This document shows positions 7,350 through 14,060 of a stretch of 40,612 bases of DNA, in pieces. The stretch's first letter is position 1. Each line of letters begins with the position of its first letter. A program made the position numbers and the translations under genes. The notes beneath the pieces were generated by a model that was given only the letters and a program-made list of their open reading frames with translations, was not told the origin of the DNA and ran no database searches. Source of the stretch: a virus; IMG/VR virus record IMGVR_UViG_3300023181_000047, positions 1 to 40,612 of that record. The stretch is one strand, 5' to 3'.

Positions 7350-7391
7350 CCTATAAACAGAAACCCCCGACATGATCAGTGCCGAGGGTTT
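7350..7391 (-). terminator. Intrinsic terminator-like hairpin
   Basis: On the minus strand AAACCCTCGGCA (7391-7380) pairs with TGTCGGGGGTTT (7372-7361): 12 pairs including G-U, with a 7-base loop, followed by CTGTTTATAG. The stem is complete only on the minus strand because the plus-strand version has A-C mismatches. It separates the gene at 7464-7706 from the zinc-knuckle/tRNA unit. Confidence 0.65.
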
Positions 7392-7438
7392 CCGGGGGAG
7401 GAGATGAGCAGAACGCAAGAGGAGGGGCTTGCATCATC

Positions 7439-7467
7439 TTTATGCGTGGTTTGCTGGGTTAGGTCAA
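7439..7467 (-). promoter_or_regulatory. Sigma70-like promoter candidate
   Basis: TTGACC (7467-7462), a 17-base spacer, then CATAAA (7444-7439). It overlaps the stop codon of the upstream gene and lies about 50 bases before the hairpin at 7391-7361, so a transcript from it would start with an attenuator-like leader. Confidence 0.35.
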
Positions 7468-7706
7468 GTGGGCTTTGGAGGAGTATTGGGTTCTTGGTAC
7501 TTACTCAGTGCAAAAGACACCATATCAACCATTCTATGCGCCGCAACGTTCCCATTCTCACGGGTAGCTAGCGCCTTTCGATAAATATCATGAGCCTCGT
7601 CAACGGCGGATTTCAGGCTCATCAGCTCATTCATCCGTTCGAACAGTTCCTCTTGTGAATAAGTGCCATACTCGCATTTCAGATCGTACATGCTTACGTC
7701 GCTCAT
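7464..7706 (-). CDS. Small unknown protein
   Basis: 80 residues from ATG 7706 (MSDVSMYDLKCEYG), which has AAGGAG at 8 bases and overlaps the previous stop. Mostly helical (SQEELFERMNELMSLKSAVDEAHDIYRKA). No family recognised. Confidence 0.75.
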   Translation of the reverse strand: MSDVSMYDLKCEYGTYSQEELFERMNELMSLKSAVDEAHDIYRKALATRENGNVAAHRMVDMVSFALSKYQEPNTPPKPT

Positions 7707-8119
7707 TTCGTCTCTCCTTGAAGGGCGGCGCGGATTGCGGAATGACCCCATGCAATGTCAGGATCGGCGTTTCTTACGTTGCTGCCATAGGCAAGTCCGT
7801 CTTTGAAGGCACGCTCTGCTTCCTCCGTTATCTCAATGGGGGCGGGGCGGGCGTAGACAGGTTGCCAATCACCCCATTGCGGGTTGAACGGTGGCTTGGT
7901 CGGCTCGGTAGTCTGAGCTTCGACCTCTCCCTGATATGGGCCTTCTTTGCATACCGATATCCAAGCCACTGCCTCACTTACCCCCGCTTGGCTGCGAAGG
8001 GATTGGAGAATTGTCTGGGCTTGCAGAAGCGCCGCAGCCTGAAACTCGTCAATCGTGTCGCCTTCGGAAAGGTCAGCAAGGTCCGTCAAAATACGGTCGA
8101 TTTCGGATTCGTTAGCCAT
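7703..8119 (-). CDS. Unknown phage protein, DUF551-like middle
   Basis: 138 residues from ATG 8119, in TGATG overlap with the upstream stop. An N-terminal helical part precedes AVAWISVCKEGP and PPFNPQWGDWQPVYARP, a pattern resembling the W-x(n)-P-x-V-Y segment of small phage DUF551-type proteins. The C-terminus reads AFKDGLAYGSNVRNADPDIAW. Function unknown. Confidence 0.7.
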   Translation of the reverse strand: MANESEIDRILTDLADLSEGDTIDEFQAAALLQAQTILQSLRSQAGVSEAVAWISVCKEGPYQGEVEAQTTEPTKPPFNPQWGDWQPVYARPAPIEITEEAERAFKDGLAYGSNVRNADPDIAWGHSAIRAALQGETK

Positions 8120-9054
8120 CACTCTGCCCCTTTAAGATTTGCGAGCAAGGCGTTGGCGGCGCGGAAATCGCCCCTTCTAAGTGCCGCCTCAACCTCTTCG
8201 CCATTTCGGTTGCGGGTGCTGGAATTCACCACGAACTCTTTATCGTTAAGTCCATCGCGCGCGTAATATCCTGCCGCCCTGGCAAACGGCTCCAGCACCT
8301 TCGCCGCCTCTTCCAGCTTTGCCTTGGTCTCTGCCACGAAAGCGCGCGCGGGCTCCGCGCCGTTCCAGTTGCCGGGCTCGCCAGATGAACCGCTGAGCAC
8401 CTGATAGATTTCGTAAATCGTGGCGTTGGCGGTTCGCGCTTCGCAGGCGTGCCCCTGAGCTTCGAGTTTGAGCCTTTCAGCCAGCGCTACCGCATCCTCA
8501 ATCTCTTTCCTCAGCCTTTCGTTCTCGGCGCGGAGAGACAGGTCGGTATTGGTGAGGGCGGTGCGCTTGCGATAGTCCGCCGCGCAGAAGGACTTTGCTG
8601 ACGAGTATGTGGTGTGCGTTTCGCCGTCCTCGCGAAACCATTTGTCGCCCGTATCCGTGTTGAGGATGACATCAAAGGTGTCTGGGCTGAGGTGCCGTAT
8701 GCGGTAACAAATGTATGGCGATGGAGTTGCCACTATGTCAGCCCCAGGGCCGCCTTCGTTGCCCATCCAATCGAGCACCGGCTTTACACCCACCCCATTC
8801 TTCTCCTCCCCACCGGAGCGGAGTTCGCTTTCGTGTTTGATCGTGATACCGTCGCGCGGCCCATCCCAGCCATTAGGGTGCGAATGGCTGCGGGCGTCCG
8901 CATGTGAGTACCGCCCAGCTTGCTCGGTGTCGTTTGTGTAGCCCTCTGCATTCGGGCGATACCAGCCTCGACCCGCCTTGTGGATCAACCATCCGCAATC
9001 CTTCTCTTCAGTTGTTTTCGACATTGGTAGCCTCATTGGATTGTGCTCGCTCAT
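8119..9054 (-). CDS. Large unknown early protein with coiled coil
   Basis: 311 residues from ATG 9054 (ATGA-coupled). ATG 9024 (MSKTTEEKD) has a better GAGG site and would give 301 residues. The N-terminal half includes CGWLIHKAGRGWYRP, a phage motif seen with field-type proteins, and IRHLSPDTFDVIL. A coiled coil follows near residues 175-215 (LRAENERLRKEIEDAVALAERL), and the C-terminal part has EEAAKVLEPFARAAG, like the protein at 6200-6643. Probably an early accessory factor; function unknown. Confidence 0.7.
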   Translation of the reverse strand: MSEHNPMRLPMSKTTEEKDCGWLIHKAGRGWYRPNAEGYTNDTEQAGRYSHADARSHSHPNGWDGPRDGITIKHESELRSGGEEKNGVGVKPVLDWMGNEGGPGADIVATPSPYICYRIRHLSPDTFDVILNTDTGDKWFREDGETHTTYSSAKSFCAADYRKRTALTNTDLSLRAENERLRKEIEDAVALAERLKLEAQGHACEARTANATIYEIYQVLSGSSGEPGNWNGAEPARAFVAETKAKLEEAAKVLEPFARAAGYYARDGLNDKEFVVNSSTRNRNGEEVEAALRRGDFRAANALLANLKGAE

Positions 9055-9314
9055 AGGTAATACCAATCCACCGTGTTTCCGTTTTCATCGCAGCGGTTTA
9101 TTCTGTAGGTTACTATGCATACGGGCTTTGTGGGTTCTCTATACACATCGGGTTCGACATGAATAGTTTTCGGCGTTTCCTTAACAGGTTGCATTAGAAT
9201 TGACTGCCTGTGCTCGTAGGCTTCTCGGGATGCCGCGCCGGGATTGATCAGGTCTTGAATATTGCAGCCCGCTAGGAATGGGGAGAGGCTTAGGATGAGG
9301 ATTGTACGGATCAT
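9051..9314 (-). CDS. Small lipoprotein
   Basis: 87 residues from ATG 9314 (MIRTILILSLSPFLAGC). The hydrophobic signal ends in a perfect lipobox, LAGC, so Cys17 should be lipidated. The mature 71 residues are hydrophilic. It is ATGA-coupled to both neighbours. Far from the lysis cassette, so it is more likely an envelope-acting early protein (for example superinfection exclusion) than an outer-membrane spanin, but this is inference. Confidence 0.75.
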   Translation of the reverse strand: MIRTILILSLSPFLAGCNIQDLINPGAASREAYEHRQSILMQPVKETPKTIHVEPDVYREPTKPVCIVTYRINRCDENGNTVDWYYL

Positions 9315-9484
9315 TGAAGCACCGGGCGCTTCCACAGAACTTTGCCCTTGATGTCCTCGATACGGATCGTTCCGGGGTTCCTGTCTGCCTCCACCTGCCA
9401 GTTCGAATAATTGGCCGGATATTCTGTTGGATAGAACGTGCCTTCTCGAAAGAATAGGATTGTTCGCATCTTCTTGTCTGTCAT
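9311..9484 (-). CDS. Small unknown protein
   Basis: 57 residues from ATG 9484 (MTDKKMRTILFFREG), with GGAGG just upstream. The C-terminus reads PGTIRIEDIKGKVLWKRPVL. No family recognised. Confidence 0.65.
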   Translation of the reverse strand: MTDKKMRTILFFREGTFYPTEYPANYSNWQVEADRNPGTIRIEDIKGKVLWKRPVLQ

Positions 9485-9527
9485 CTGATCCTCCAAGATC
9501 GCTTTGTTTTAGGTTAGGTGGTTGGCG

Positions 9528-9698
9528 TTACTCAGGAAGTGCTTCGATTGTATTGATGATACTTGCAATTGACGCGACAGCATGAGGCTCATGCTTCTCA
9601 AGATAGGACTGTAGCTTTTCAAGGGCTATGCGAACGCCCTCCCAATCATGCGAGGCTTCAAGGTCGATTAAGGCCACCAGACTTTTATCTTTGCTCAT
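9528..9698 (-). CDS. Small helical unknown protein
   Basis: 56 residues from ATG 9698 (MSKDKSLVALIDLEA), amphipathic-helical throughout (WEGVRIALEKLQSYLEKHE). A purine-rich stretch precedes the start. No family recognised. Confidence 0.6.
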   Translation of the reverse strand: MSKDKSLVALIDLEASHDWEGVRIALEKLQSYLEKHEPHAVASIASIINTIEALPE

Positions 9699-9720
9699 TA
9701 GCTCTACTCTCTCGTTGTGT

Positions 9721-9867
9721 TTAGTTGGGCTTGGGAATGGATTGATTGTCGATAGCCTTCTGCAAGACCTCAACTACCTGCCCGTTCATGCTGCGGTTGT
9801 TCGCTTGGGAGAGGAGGCGCAATTTCTCGCGCATCTCCTCGTTAATCCGGATTGTGAGCTTGAACAC
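9721..9867 (-). CDS. Arc-like ribbon-helix-helix DNA-binding protein
   Basis: 48 residues from GTG 9867, behind GGTGGGG. The strand FKLTIRINEEMREKL is followed by helices RLLSQANNRSMNGQVVEVL and QKAID, the Arc/MetJ pattern: a beta-strand with alternating contact residues, then NRS-x-N at the start of helix B. It would bind DNA as a dimer and act as a repressor. The two copies of TGACGGCA upstream at 10071-10089 are a possible operator. Confidence 0.8.
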   Translation of the reverse strand: MFKLTIRINEEMREKLRLLSQANNRSMNGQVVEVLQKAIDNQSIPKPN

Positions 9868-9869
9868 TG

Positions 9870-10037
9870 TTACCCCACCGTCTTTCCGTCATTACGGGCA
9901 TACGCTTCCAGTTCACAATCCGCCTTGGTTCCAAACTTAACCGCCTTCCGCGCCTTGTTGTCCACGGTCATATGTGTGAACCCTGGCTCCTGTTTGTATT
10001 CAGGGCGGGGCTTAACCTCGTAACGCAGCTTAGACAT
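9870..10037 (-). CDS. Small unknown protein preceding the RHH gene
   Basis: 55 residues from ATG 10037, with GGAGAGAG upstream. Sequence MSKLRYEVKPRPEYKQE... with a basic middle (NKARKAVKFGTKADCELEAYARN). Its stop lies 2 bases before the GTG start of the ribbon-helix-helix gene, so they are likely co-expressed. Confidence 0.65.
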   Translation of the reverse strand: MSKLRYEVKPRPEYKQEPGFTHMTVDNKARKAVKFGTKADCELEAYARNDGKTVG

Positions 10038-10063
10038 TGCTCTCTCCTTGTTCGCATCATGAC

Positions 10064-10090
10064 TCTATAATGCCGTCACTTTGCCGTCAA
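10064..10090 (-). promoter_or_regulatory. Promoter candidate with direct repeats
   Basis: On the minus strand TTGACG (10090-10085) is followed 15 bases later by TATAGA (10069-10064). TGACGGCA occurs twice, at 10089-10082 and 10078-10071, with an 11-base period, so the repeats sit on one helix face between the boxes. The longer string TGTTGACGGCA is also found in the divergent control region (17085-17095). Likely drives the genes from 10037 downward. Confidence 0.45.
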
Positions 10091-10100
10091 CACCTTTCTA

Positions 10101-10694
10101 CTAGAACGATCCGCCATTATTGGATTGCGGATGAGGCAGGCCATTCGCCCTTGCATATTCGATGCAAACGTTATTCGTATGCGGGACAGATAGGCCGAAC
10201 GCCTCTCCAACCTCTTTGTAAGTCGCTCCTCCCCGACACATCATATACATTTCTTTGTCCCTTCCTTCGTGAACGACTATGTGAGCGCGGATGACTGGAG
10301 GAAGCCCATGACGCGATGCAAATTTATCTACGGCATGAAGCACTGATGTGTGGTTATCATAACCTAGCTTCCGTGCCGCTGCGGGGTAGGACATTTTGAA
10401 TTCCGTAATTAGCCGGTAGCAAATCTCATGGCGCGCCATTGTTGTTTTTCGGGATCGAGACTTTGATTTTATGGTTTCGAGAGGTATGCCGTGTTTGTTC
10501 GAAACTTCTCTCATAACCCCCTTCCACTTCTCAGCATCGATAGAATCGCTCAATGATTCTGCAATCGGGACATAAACTGGCTCCGGTTGATCGATCTTTA
10601 ATTCACGCCTTTTGATAGCTACCGGCTTGGCTTGGAAAACTCCTAGCCGTTCTCTGCGCGCTAGATACTCATGGGTTTCTACCGTGGAGAGCAT
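10101..10694 (-). CDS. DnaA domain IV-like initiator or regulator, no ATPase domain
   Basis: 197 residues from ATG 10694, in TGATG overlap with ssb. Residues roughly 80-125 match the DnaA C-terminal DNA-binding domain: KSRSRKTTMARHEICY, then YPAAARKLGYDNHTSVLHAV, the DnaA signature (D-x-H-T-S/T-V-L-H-A). The AAA+ domain is absent. A second helix-turn-helix (GATYKEVGEAFGLSVPHTNNV) ends the protein. It may recognise DnaA-box-like sites at the phage origin or compete with host DnaA. Its place beside SSB and the replication genes supports a replication role. Confidence 0.75.
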   Translation of the reverse strand: MLSTVETHEYLARRERLGVFQAKPVAIKRRELKIDQPEPVYVPIAESLSDSIDAEKWKGVMREVSNKHGIPLETIKSKSRSRKTTMARHEICYRLITEFKMSYPAAARKLGYDNHTSVLHAVDKFASRHGLPPVIRAHIVVHEGRDKEMYMMCRGGATYKEVGEAFGLSVPHTNNVCIEYARANGLPHPQSNNGGSF

Positions 10695-11155
10695 CAGCGC
10701 CACTCCATTAGAAACGGTATTCCGTCATCGTCAGCGGACCAATTAGGGGCCTGAGCACTTGCGGACCTCGCTGGCTGGCGGTCCTGCTGTCGTGGCTGGC
10801 TATCCCCACTTGGGCCGTCGAGCATCGTCAGCGAACCTCCGTAGGGGCTTATGACCAGTTCAATGACCGTGTGCTTCTGCCCTTCCTTCTCGTATTCGCG
10901 GGATTGGAGCTTCCCGGCGATACTGACACGGCTCCCCTTCTTGAGGTATTGTTCCGCTACCTTTGCAATGCCCTGGTTTTGGATGGACACGTTTAACCAT
11001 AGGGTGCGCTCTTGCTTCTGCCCGGTTTCCTTCGCCTTCCATTGTTCGCCAATTGCCAGATTGAAGTTGGCAACCTTGTTTCCGTCTTGGAATGTTTTGA
11101 CATTCACATCGCCACCTAGACGGCCTGTGCATACAAATACGTTTGTGTCGCTCAT
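10694..11155 (-). CDS. ssb: Single-stranded DNA-binding protein
   Basis: 153 residues: an OB fold (residues 1-110; FVCTGRLGGDVNVKTF, NFNLAIGEQWK, RTLWLNVSI, KGSRVSIAGKLQ) and a Gln/Arg-rich linker. The acidic tail reads DDDGIPFLMEWR, so the usual terminal DDDIPF-type tip is present but extended by five residues. That could weaken or retune contacts with host SSB-interacting proteins. Protects ssDNA during replication and during ERF-type annealing. ATGA-coupled to the upstream small gene. Confidence 0.93.
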   Translation of the reverse strand: MSDTNVFVCTGRLGGDVNVKTFQDGNKVANFNLAIGEQWKAKETGQKQERTLWLNVSIQNQGIAKVAEQYLKKGSRVSIAGKLQSREYEKEGQKHTVIELVISPYGGSLTMLDGPSGDSQPRQQDRQPARSASAQAPNWSADDDGIPFLMEWR

Positions 11156-11331
11156 TTCTTATTCCCTTTGATGATTGCAATGATGGATTTAGGCATAGGA
11201 GTTAGAGGCGTCGTTCTGTTGAGATGATTTGTGTTATCCGTTGTGCCAATGCCGTGGGTTTGGACTGCGGTAGCGCGATCATCGGGGTTAAGTCTTAGTT
11301 CCTCACGGCGCTCTAGGATGAAGGAGATCAT
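11152..11331 (-). CDS. Small unknown protein preceding ssb
   Basis: 59 residues (MISFILERREELRLNPDDRA...). Overlaps its neighbours by ATGA at both ends, which supports its reality. The C-terminus reads PMPKSIIAIIKGNKK. No family recognised. Confidence 0.65.
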   Translation of the reverse strand: MISFILERREELRLNPDDRATAVQTHGIGTTDNTNHLNRTTPLTPMPKSIIAIIKGNKK

Positions 11332-11618
11332 TTTAGTGCGGCGTCGATCATGCGTTCATATGCAGAGATGGGGTTCCATTCGTCAGGATGATCTGGAAGC
11401 TGTTCCCATCCGGCGCTCTCCATGTCGTCGGTTGGCCCGCGCATCGCATCGATAGCTGCTCTAGCTTCATCAAAAGCCATCTTGTAATGCTTCTTGGAAT
11501 TGGCGTAGCCGTCCATCGACTGCATTTGAACAAGCGCATCCCAAGTCGTTTCGGACCCCTCAGCTTCCGCCCATGTCTCGAAAATGGCTTTGGCTACTCG
11601 CTCAATCATTTCGCTCAT
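11328..11618 (-). CDS. Small conserved phage protein
   Basis: 96 residues (MSEMIERVAKAIFETWAEAEG), helical and acidic, with ARAAIDAMRGP and a C-terminal YERMIDAAL. This layout (IERVAKAI... ARAAIEAMR... IDAAL) is common in small phage proteins of unknown function. The start abuts the preceding stop. Confidence 0.75.
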   Translation of the reverse strand: MSEMIERVAKAIFETWAEAEGSETTWDALVQMQSMDGYANSKKHYKMAFDEARAAIDAMRGPTDDMESAGWEQLPDHPDEWNPISAYERMIDAALK

Positions 11619-11825
11619 TTACATCTTCTCTTGTTTGGATGGAGTGGGTTGGGCTTGGGAGATGATGAGGCGACGATACCAACGATGCGATGTGTAAGCT
11701 GGATCGGGGGCCTTCTGTCCTGCCGTATGCTTAACTGGCTCCCACTTATCGTCCGTCATGCACTGATCCGTCTGCAAGATAATCTCGCCTTCCTGAAGCT
11801 GCCGGTATCTGTGATCCCAAGCCAT
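11619..11825 (-). CDS. Small unknown protein
   Basis: 68 residues (MAWDHRYRQLQEGEIIL...). It resembles phage proteins of the form YR-x-L-x-x-GE-x-I-x-x-D-x-C. Shares one base with the upstream stop (TAATG). Function unknown. Confidence 0.7.
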   Translation of the reverse strand: MAWDHRYRQLQEGEIILQTDQCMTDDKWEPVKHTAGQKAPDPAYTSHRWYRRLIISQAQPTPSKQEKM

Positions 11826-12328
11826 TATCGATCCTCTCCAATATCCATGCCGTCAGTGTCGGCGCTGTTAAACGTCTCGTATCCTAGCTTATCGATCAGG
11901 TATGAACTTACCTTTATGCCGGAACTTATTTCGTATATACGTCCACTCCTCAGATCGTCGGTATGACAACAATAGTCGCACCTATCTCTTTCTGACTTCT
12001 TGATCTTCTTTGCGCGCACACCTTGATACCTTCCGCATGCACAGCGGCATACCCAAAGCGCACCCTTTGCCTTCTTCGTCTTTGATGGCGGGTCGTCGGC
12101 ATACATTCCAACAACAACCATTCGGCCAATTGACATGCCAGTTAGGTCAATAAATTGTGGCTGCACTGCCATCGTTTCTCTAATATCCAGAAGCTCAGGC
12201 CGCTCATCCCAAAACGTAGCCTTTGAGTTTACGTTTGGCTCATAACTTTCGCCTTTTGACGTCACAGTTGCCGCAAGCCTATTCACCGGCCTAGCTGCTA
12301 GAATTGCGTCCCAATGGTTCTTTGCCAT
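11825..12328 (-). CDS. Zinc-ribbon DNA-binding phage protein
   Basis: 167 residues from ATG 12328 (TGATG overlap). The centre, FIDLTGMSIGRMVVVG then WVCRCACGRYQGVRAKKIKK and RCDYCCH, is the zinc-ribbon module often attached to phage HNH/AP2 proteins (W-x-C-x-C-x-CG ... C-x-x-C). No HNH catalytic part is present. The C-terminus, SGIKVSSYLIDKLGYE, repeats a motif found at the end of the neighbouring protein (12328-12888). Confidence 0.7.
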   Translation of the reverse strand: MAKNHWDAILAARPVNRLAATVTSKGESYEPNVNSKATFWDERPELLDIRETMAVQPQFIDLTGMSIGRMVVVGMYADDPPSKTKKAKGALWVCRCACGRYQGVRAKKIKKSERDRCDYCCHTDDLRSGRIYEISSGIKVSSYLIDKLGYETFNSADTDGMDIGEDR

Positions 12329-12888
12329 CAACCCTCTCCGTTTACTTGCTCTAGCTTGTTAATGAGATATGAACTGACGCGGACGCCGGGAATACGTTCC
12401 TCAAACTCATTGGCATAGAAGGCGTCGTGGCGCTTGGCGTCCTCTTTTGCCCTAGCGATTTCCTCTGGCGTTTTCTGCTTTGGATCGACGGATTCAACAA
12501 ACCCCTCCATCATGCTCCTTACCCTCGCCATTGCCTCAGGGGTGCGGGATTGCTCTACCTCTGCATCCTTGTCGCGGAGGGCGATTTGCTTTACCGCCGC
12601 ATTGTGCAAACTCTTGGGCCCGTTAAGATGGCTTTGGACGGAACTCAGGTGTGACGCGAACAGTGGGACATTAGGAGCCCAAGCTCTGTTGATGCCATCG
12701 ACGCGCCCGAAGGTGAAATCCTCGCACGTATCGACTATCGCCCCCGTAGTGTAGCCCTCGCAAGCCTCCAGATACATGGCAGAGAGCTTCGCGGGCTCCT
12801 GTGGATCATCTGGGTTCGTCAAAGGCAAACGGCAGACGCGGAACATCCTGTCGAACGCTGTCGCTACTTTGTATGCGTCGTACCCCAT
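12328..12888 (-). CDS. Possible helicase loader (G39P-like)
   Basis: 186 residues from ATG 12888, behind GGAG at 8 bases. The helical N-terminus (LSAMYLEACEGYTTGAIVDTCEDFTFGRV then APNVPLFASHL) resembles the A-x-x-x-Y...W-x-P-S-x-x-E-L layout of phage helicase loaders such as G39P. The C-terminus ends PGVRVSSYLINKLEQ, sharing the SSYLI-x-KL motif with the next gene. It overlaps the upstream replication gene by 83 bases in another frame. The loader role is inferred from context and pattern. Confidence 0.5.
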   Translation of the reverse strand: MGYDAYKVATAFDRMFRVCRLPLTNPDDPQEPAKLSAMYLEACEGYTTGAIVDTCEDFTFGRVDGINRAWAPNVPLFASHLSSVQSHLNGPKSLHNAAVKQIALRDKDAEVEQSRTPEAMARVRSMMEGFVESVDPKQKTPEEIARAKEDAKRHDAFYANEFEERIPGVRVSSYLINKLEQVNGEG

Positions 12889-13180
12889 CGTTATTCTCCA
12901 TCTGCGCTACTAAGCTGCTGAACACCGAACCAACCGACCTTGACTGATTTCCTATCGCTCTCTGCTGTGTGTTTTGGACCCAGCTTGGCTCTATGGATTG
13001 CCAGCCTTTTTCTATCATCATCTCAGCGGCGGCGTTAGGATCGGGACATGCTGCCAGCTTCTTAGCCAAGAGCTTTGCTGCGAAGTCTGTCATGGGCTTT
13101 CGAAGGCGTTGGCGGTGTTTGATTAGCTCCTCTGCTAAATCCGCCTCTACGGTTGTCTCTAGCCATTGGCGAGGGGTCAT
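12806..13180 (-). CDS. Replication protein, C-terminal DnaT/replisome-organiser-like
   Basis: 124 residues from ATG 13180 (ATGA-coupled). The segment LIKHRQRLRKPMTDFAAKLLAKKL, then DPNAAAEMMIEKGWQSI, matches the conserved tail of phage replication initiators (W-x-x-H-R-x-x-x-x-K-x-x-T ... D-x-x-x-x-I-x-x-S-I-x-x-G-W-x-G). The N-terminal winged helix usual for such proteins is missing, so it may act with the adjacent proteins. With SSB, the DnaA-like protein and the possible loader it forms a replication module that would recruit the host helicase. Confidence 0.65.
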   Translation of the reverse strand: MTPRQWLETTVEADLAEELIKHRQRLRKPMTDFAAKLLAKKLAACPDPNAAAEMMIEKGWQSIEPSWVQNTQQRAIGNQSRSVGSVFSSLVAQMENNDGVRRIQSSDSVRQDVPRLPFAFDEPR

Positions 13181-13686
13181 ATTGCCCTCTCGCTCTCGTG
13201 GTGCGCAGTGCCGCCGAAGTTCGTCAGGTTGTAGTAGTTTTTCAACCATGCCTCGTCCTCGGATTTGGCGATGTAGCACGGGAAACTAACCATCATTGAC
13301 CAACGGCGCTCGTCAGGCTTCTCTAGTTCTGAGAACCGGCATCCAAATACCGAAAACTCATCCTCTACGTAGTCCTGAATTGCGCTCATTCGCTGCTGCC
13401 CATCGATAAGCAAATGATCGTTCTTAGAGCCCAATTCAGTCTGGTTATACGAGTAAGTTCCGATTGGGATTCCAAGCCATGCGCTTTCGATGAACGAAAC
13501 CTTCTGACCTTTCGTCCAGACAAGCCCGCGCTGCCAATCTGGCAAGACAAATCCCATCACTGTTCGCCGCCCGTGCGTTTCCACCTCTCCATCCTTCCAA
13601 TACCTATACTGCCCCATCGCGTGCGCCATTGTGGTGCTTGTGCTTTGCCCCAGATCGAGCTGCCTCGGCATCCTTTTCTCGCTCAT
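13177..13686 (-). CDS. DUF262 (ParB-like) domain protein
   Basis: 169 residues forming a single N-terminal DUF262 domain. LPDWQRGLVW (residues 48-57) precedes SFIESAWLGIPIG and the signature LLIDGQQRMSAIQDY, followed by NLTNFGGTAHHE. DGQQR is the conserved motif of GmrS/ParB-like NTP-using nucleases. The C-terminal DUF1524/HNH half found in GmrSD-type enzymes is absent. ATGA-coupled to both neighbours. Whether it is a nuclease, a DNA-site regulator or an anti-defence factor cannot be told from sequence. Confidence 0.85.
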   Translation of the reverse strand: MSEKRMPRQLDLGQSTSTTMAHAMGQYRYWKDGEVETHGRRTVMGFVLPDWQRGLVWTKGQKVSFIESAWLGIPIGTYSYNQTELGSKNDHLLIDGQQRMSAIQDYVEDEFSVFGCRFSELEKPDERRWSMMVSFPCYIAKSEDEAWLKNYYNLTNFGGTAHHESERAI

Positions 13687-14060
13687 TCCACCAATCTCCT
13701 TACTGCAATCATCGCCTCTTCGGCCCCGAACCCGCTTACCGGCCCTTCAAATGCTGGCTTTATGAACTTGGTCCGGTGTTTCTTGTGCTTCGATGCCCAA
13801 AGCACAATCGTGAACTCTCCACTAACCAGCTTCGCAATCTGATAAGGGAACGGCGATGGGCAAAAATCAATATCTCCCTGATCGCACCAGATCACAACGT
13901 CATTCAATGGTGCGAGCCAGCCCTTGGGAACGTCCAGGTACAGGTCTTTCAATGCTAGGCGACCCATATGCGCAGATAGGTGCATTTTGGGCTTCACGGG
14001 ACGCGCTTCGGGGTTTCCCTTCGTGGCGTCGTAACCTTTGTAATTCGGATGGCTTGTCAT
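13683..14060 (-). CDS. Unknown protein coupled to the DUF262 gene
   Basis: 125 residues (MTSHPNYKGYDATKGNPEARPVK...). Middle segment DVPKGWLAPLNDVVIWCDQGDIDFCPSPFPYQIAKLV, ending AEEAMIAVRRLVE. It overlaps the DUF262 gene as ATGA and is the first gene after the 862-base gene-free segment. A possible 9-codon leader peptide (14093-14064) precedes it with its own AAAAGG site. No family recognised; likely works with the DUF262 protein. Confidence 0.7.
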   Translation of the reverse strand: MTSHPNYKGYDATKGNPEARPVKPKMHLSAHMGRLALKDLYLDVPKGWLAPLNDVVIWCDQGDIDFCPSPFPYQIAKLVSGEFTIVLWASKHKKHRTKFIKPAFEGPVSGFGAEEAMIAVRRLVE

